The position numbers were made by a program, and so were the translations under genes. A stretch of 5,592 nucleotides of DNA, from assembly GCA_023266435.1 (NCBI GenBank), contig JAHFQF010000083.1:4135-9726 (forward strand), given 5' to 3'. The notes beneath the pieces are model-generated. The model was not told where the DNA came from. It was given only the letters and a program-made list of their open reading frames with translations, and did no database searches. The DNA comes from Legionellales bacterium. GTDB lineage: Bacteria; Pseudomonadota; Gammaproteobacteria; Berkiellales; Berkiellaceae. This document shows positions 4,743 to 5,592 of the stretch, piece after piece (position 1 is the stretch's first letter; the number at the start of each line of letters is the position of its first letter).

Positions 4743-5592
4743 TTAATAAGGTACTGGTTTTTTTGAGTGTCGTCTATGCCGCAGCATGATTGCAGTTGAG
4801 CCGCCCGCCTGCTTCCAGCCATGCCATTGTGCTTCATCTGCTTGTTGTTGGCCTAGTTGAGATAAACAACGCAGCGTATGATGTTGATACCCATAAAGCA
4901 TGCTTTGTTTGGCGGCGTGACGCATGAATGTCGCACGAGGATGACTTTCTTTCTCAATCCGCCTTCTAATATCCAGCAAATCTGCTTTTCCTAACAAAGG
5001 GAAGTGAGGGTGTGAGTTAGCGTCAAGGTAAAATATCTTATACCACGTTTCAATCGGCAATCTGGAGGTATTGCCAGGTGACCCAAGCCCTGCTTCTTCG
5101 CACTGATGTGCATAAAAAATCTCAAAGGCCTGCCCATAGAGCTCTGCTTTCTGGAACTCCTTCTGATATTCGTTGCTCCATGATAGGATTTTCCCACGAA
5201 GAGAAGCATCGACCTGTGCTAATCCAGCCTCAGTGAAAGATGCACCTGAAAATATCATGGCTTTTATTAAATTATCTTGTGCTTCACTGAGAATAACACG
5301 GTCTAGCAAAGTCAGCCCGTCCGAGCCGGGTACATTGGCTGTGGACGGATCAAATACCACCCGCGTAACATTCGTGCACCCATGAAATGCCAAACTATCA
5401 ATCGATGTGATGCTGCTGGGTATGGTGATTGATGTTAAGCCTATGCAGTCAGCAAACGCAGCCTCACCGATTGATTCGACGCCATCGGGTATCGTGATTG
5501 ATCTTAGGCGGCTGCAGCCGTCAAATGCGCAATCGCCAATTGATTTGAGGTTTCTTGGCATCTTTATGGATGTTAAGCTTGCGCACCCATCA
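4743..5592 (-). CDS. BspA-type leucine-rich-repeat protein, partial (5' end beyond right edge)
   Basis: The frame is open to the right edge. The ATG at 5561-5559 is internal, because the upstream codons read DGCASLTSIK, continuing the repeat pattern. About 282 C-terminal residues are visible. The first 71 hold three BspA/TpLRR units of exactly 23 residues, each of the form C-x2-L-x-SI-x-IP-x3-x-SI-x2-x-AF-x-x with Cys phasing, then a degenerate fourth unit (CTNVTRVVFDP). The remaining 200 residues are helical-looking and unrecognised, with LPIETWYKIFYL (visible residues 178-189) resembling the start of an F-box, and a basic tail RHRRHSKK. TpLRR proteins often bind host or surface ligands; secretion cannot be judged without the N-terminus. 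The stop at 4745-4743 is followed by an intrinsic terminator. The function is unknown. Confidence 0.85.
   Translation of the reverse strand, partial: DGCASLTSIKMPRNLKSIGDCAFDGCSRLRSITIPDGVESIGEAAFADCIGLTSITIPSSITSIDSLAFHGCTNVTRVVFDPSTANVPGSDGLTLLDRVILSEAQDNLIKAMIFSGASFTEAGLAQVDASLRGKILSWSNEYQKEFQKAELYGQAFEIFYAHQCEEAGLGSPGNTSRLPIETWYKIFYLDANSHPHFPLLGKADLLDIRRRIEKESHPRATFMRHAAKQSMLYGYQHHTLRCLSQLGQQQADEAQWHGWKQAGGSTAIMLRHRRHSKKPVPY
5379..5585 (-). repeat. Three tandem 69-bp units encoding 23-residue LRRs
   Basis: Units run 5585-5517, 5516-5448 and 5447-5379 on the minus strand, each starting at a conserved Cys codon. DNA similarity is visible in the blocks encoding SITIP and AF. The array continues off the right edge. 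Such in-frame units allow expansion or contraction by recombination. Confidence 0.75.

Noticed and set aside
4571..4837. Minus-strand open frame of 88 codons between the LRR gene and the peroxidase
   Set aside because: It overlaps the ends of both real genes in another frame and crosses the terminator at 4683-4710; the product resembles nothing.
4991..5385. Open frames of 72 codons (minus) and 70 codons (plus)
   Set aside because: Both are alternative-frame shadows of the LRR protein coding sequence.
5559..5561. ATG as the true start of the LRR gene
   Set aside because: The frame stays open to the window edge and the upstream codons continue the 23-residue repeat, so this Met is internal.

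Overview
The window looks like a chromosomal segment of a gammaproteobacterium of moderate to low GC. The SelO, Cys-type glutathione peroxidase, PhnA-domain protein and YafY-type WYL regulator are all typical of that class. A BspA-type leucine-rich-repeat gene with an F-box-like motif at the right edge hints at a host-associated lineage such as a Legionellales relative. That placement is inference, not something the sequence proves.

Left part (1-790): the N-terminal 263 residues of a protein AMPylase SelO, on the minus strand and running off the left edge, with a plausible extended -10 promoter. Next comes a complete two-gene HEPN/MNT toxin-antitoxin module on the minus strand (about 1669 down to 981). 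The hepT RNase toxin overlaps mntA, the AMP-transferase antitoxin, by 13 nt, and both carry intact active-site motifs.

Middle part (1700-2890): a gene-free gap holds a perfect 14-bp-arm palindrome nested inside weaker inverted repeats. It is followed by an unassigned P-loop NTPase or kinase-like gene on the minus strand. That gene is divergent from a small PhnA-domain gene, and their candidate -10 elements share the same bases.

Right part (2891-5592): a WYL-domain repressor-type regulator is divergent from a VOC (glyoxalase-fold) gene with a perfect Shine-Dalgarno. The VOC gene converges on an exported Cys-type glutathione peroxidase, and the short gap between them is packed with two strong hairpins. 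Upstream of the peroxidase, separated by an intrinsic terminator, is the 3' part of a BspA-type LRR gene that enters from the right edge. Its visible portion has three 69-bp (23-residue) repeats and a C-terminal region of about 200 residues that I do not recognise.

Functionally the window mixes stress and redox genes (selO, peroxidase, VOC protein) with accessory genes (toxin-antitoxin, orphan kinase, LRR protein). I see no tRNA, rRNA, CRISPR array, transposase or integrase. The least explained elements are the nested palindrome beside the toxin-antitoxin module, the orphan P-loop gene, and the C-terminal domain of the LRR protein.
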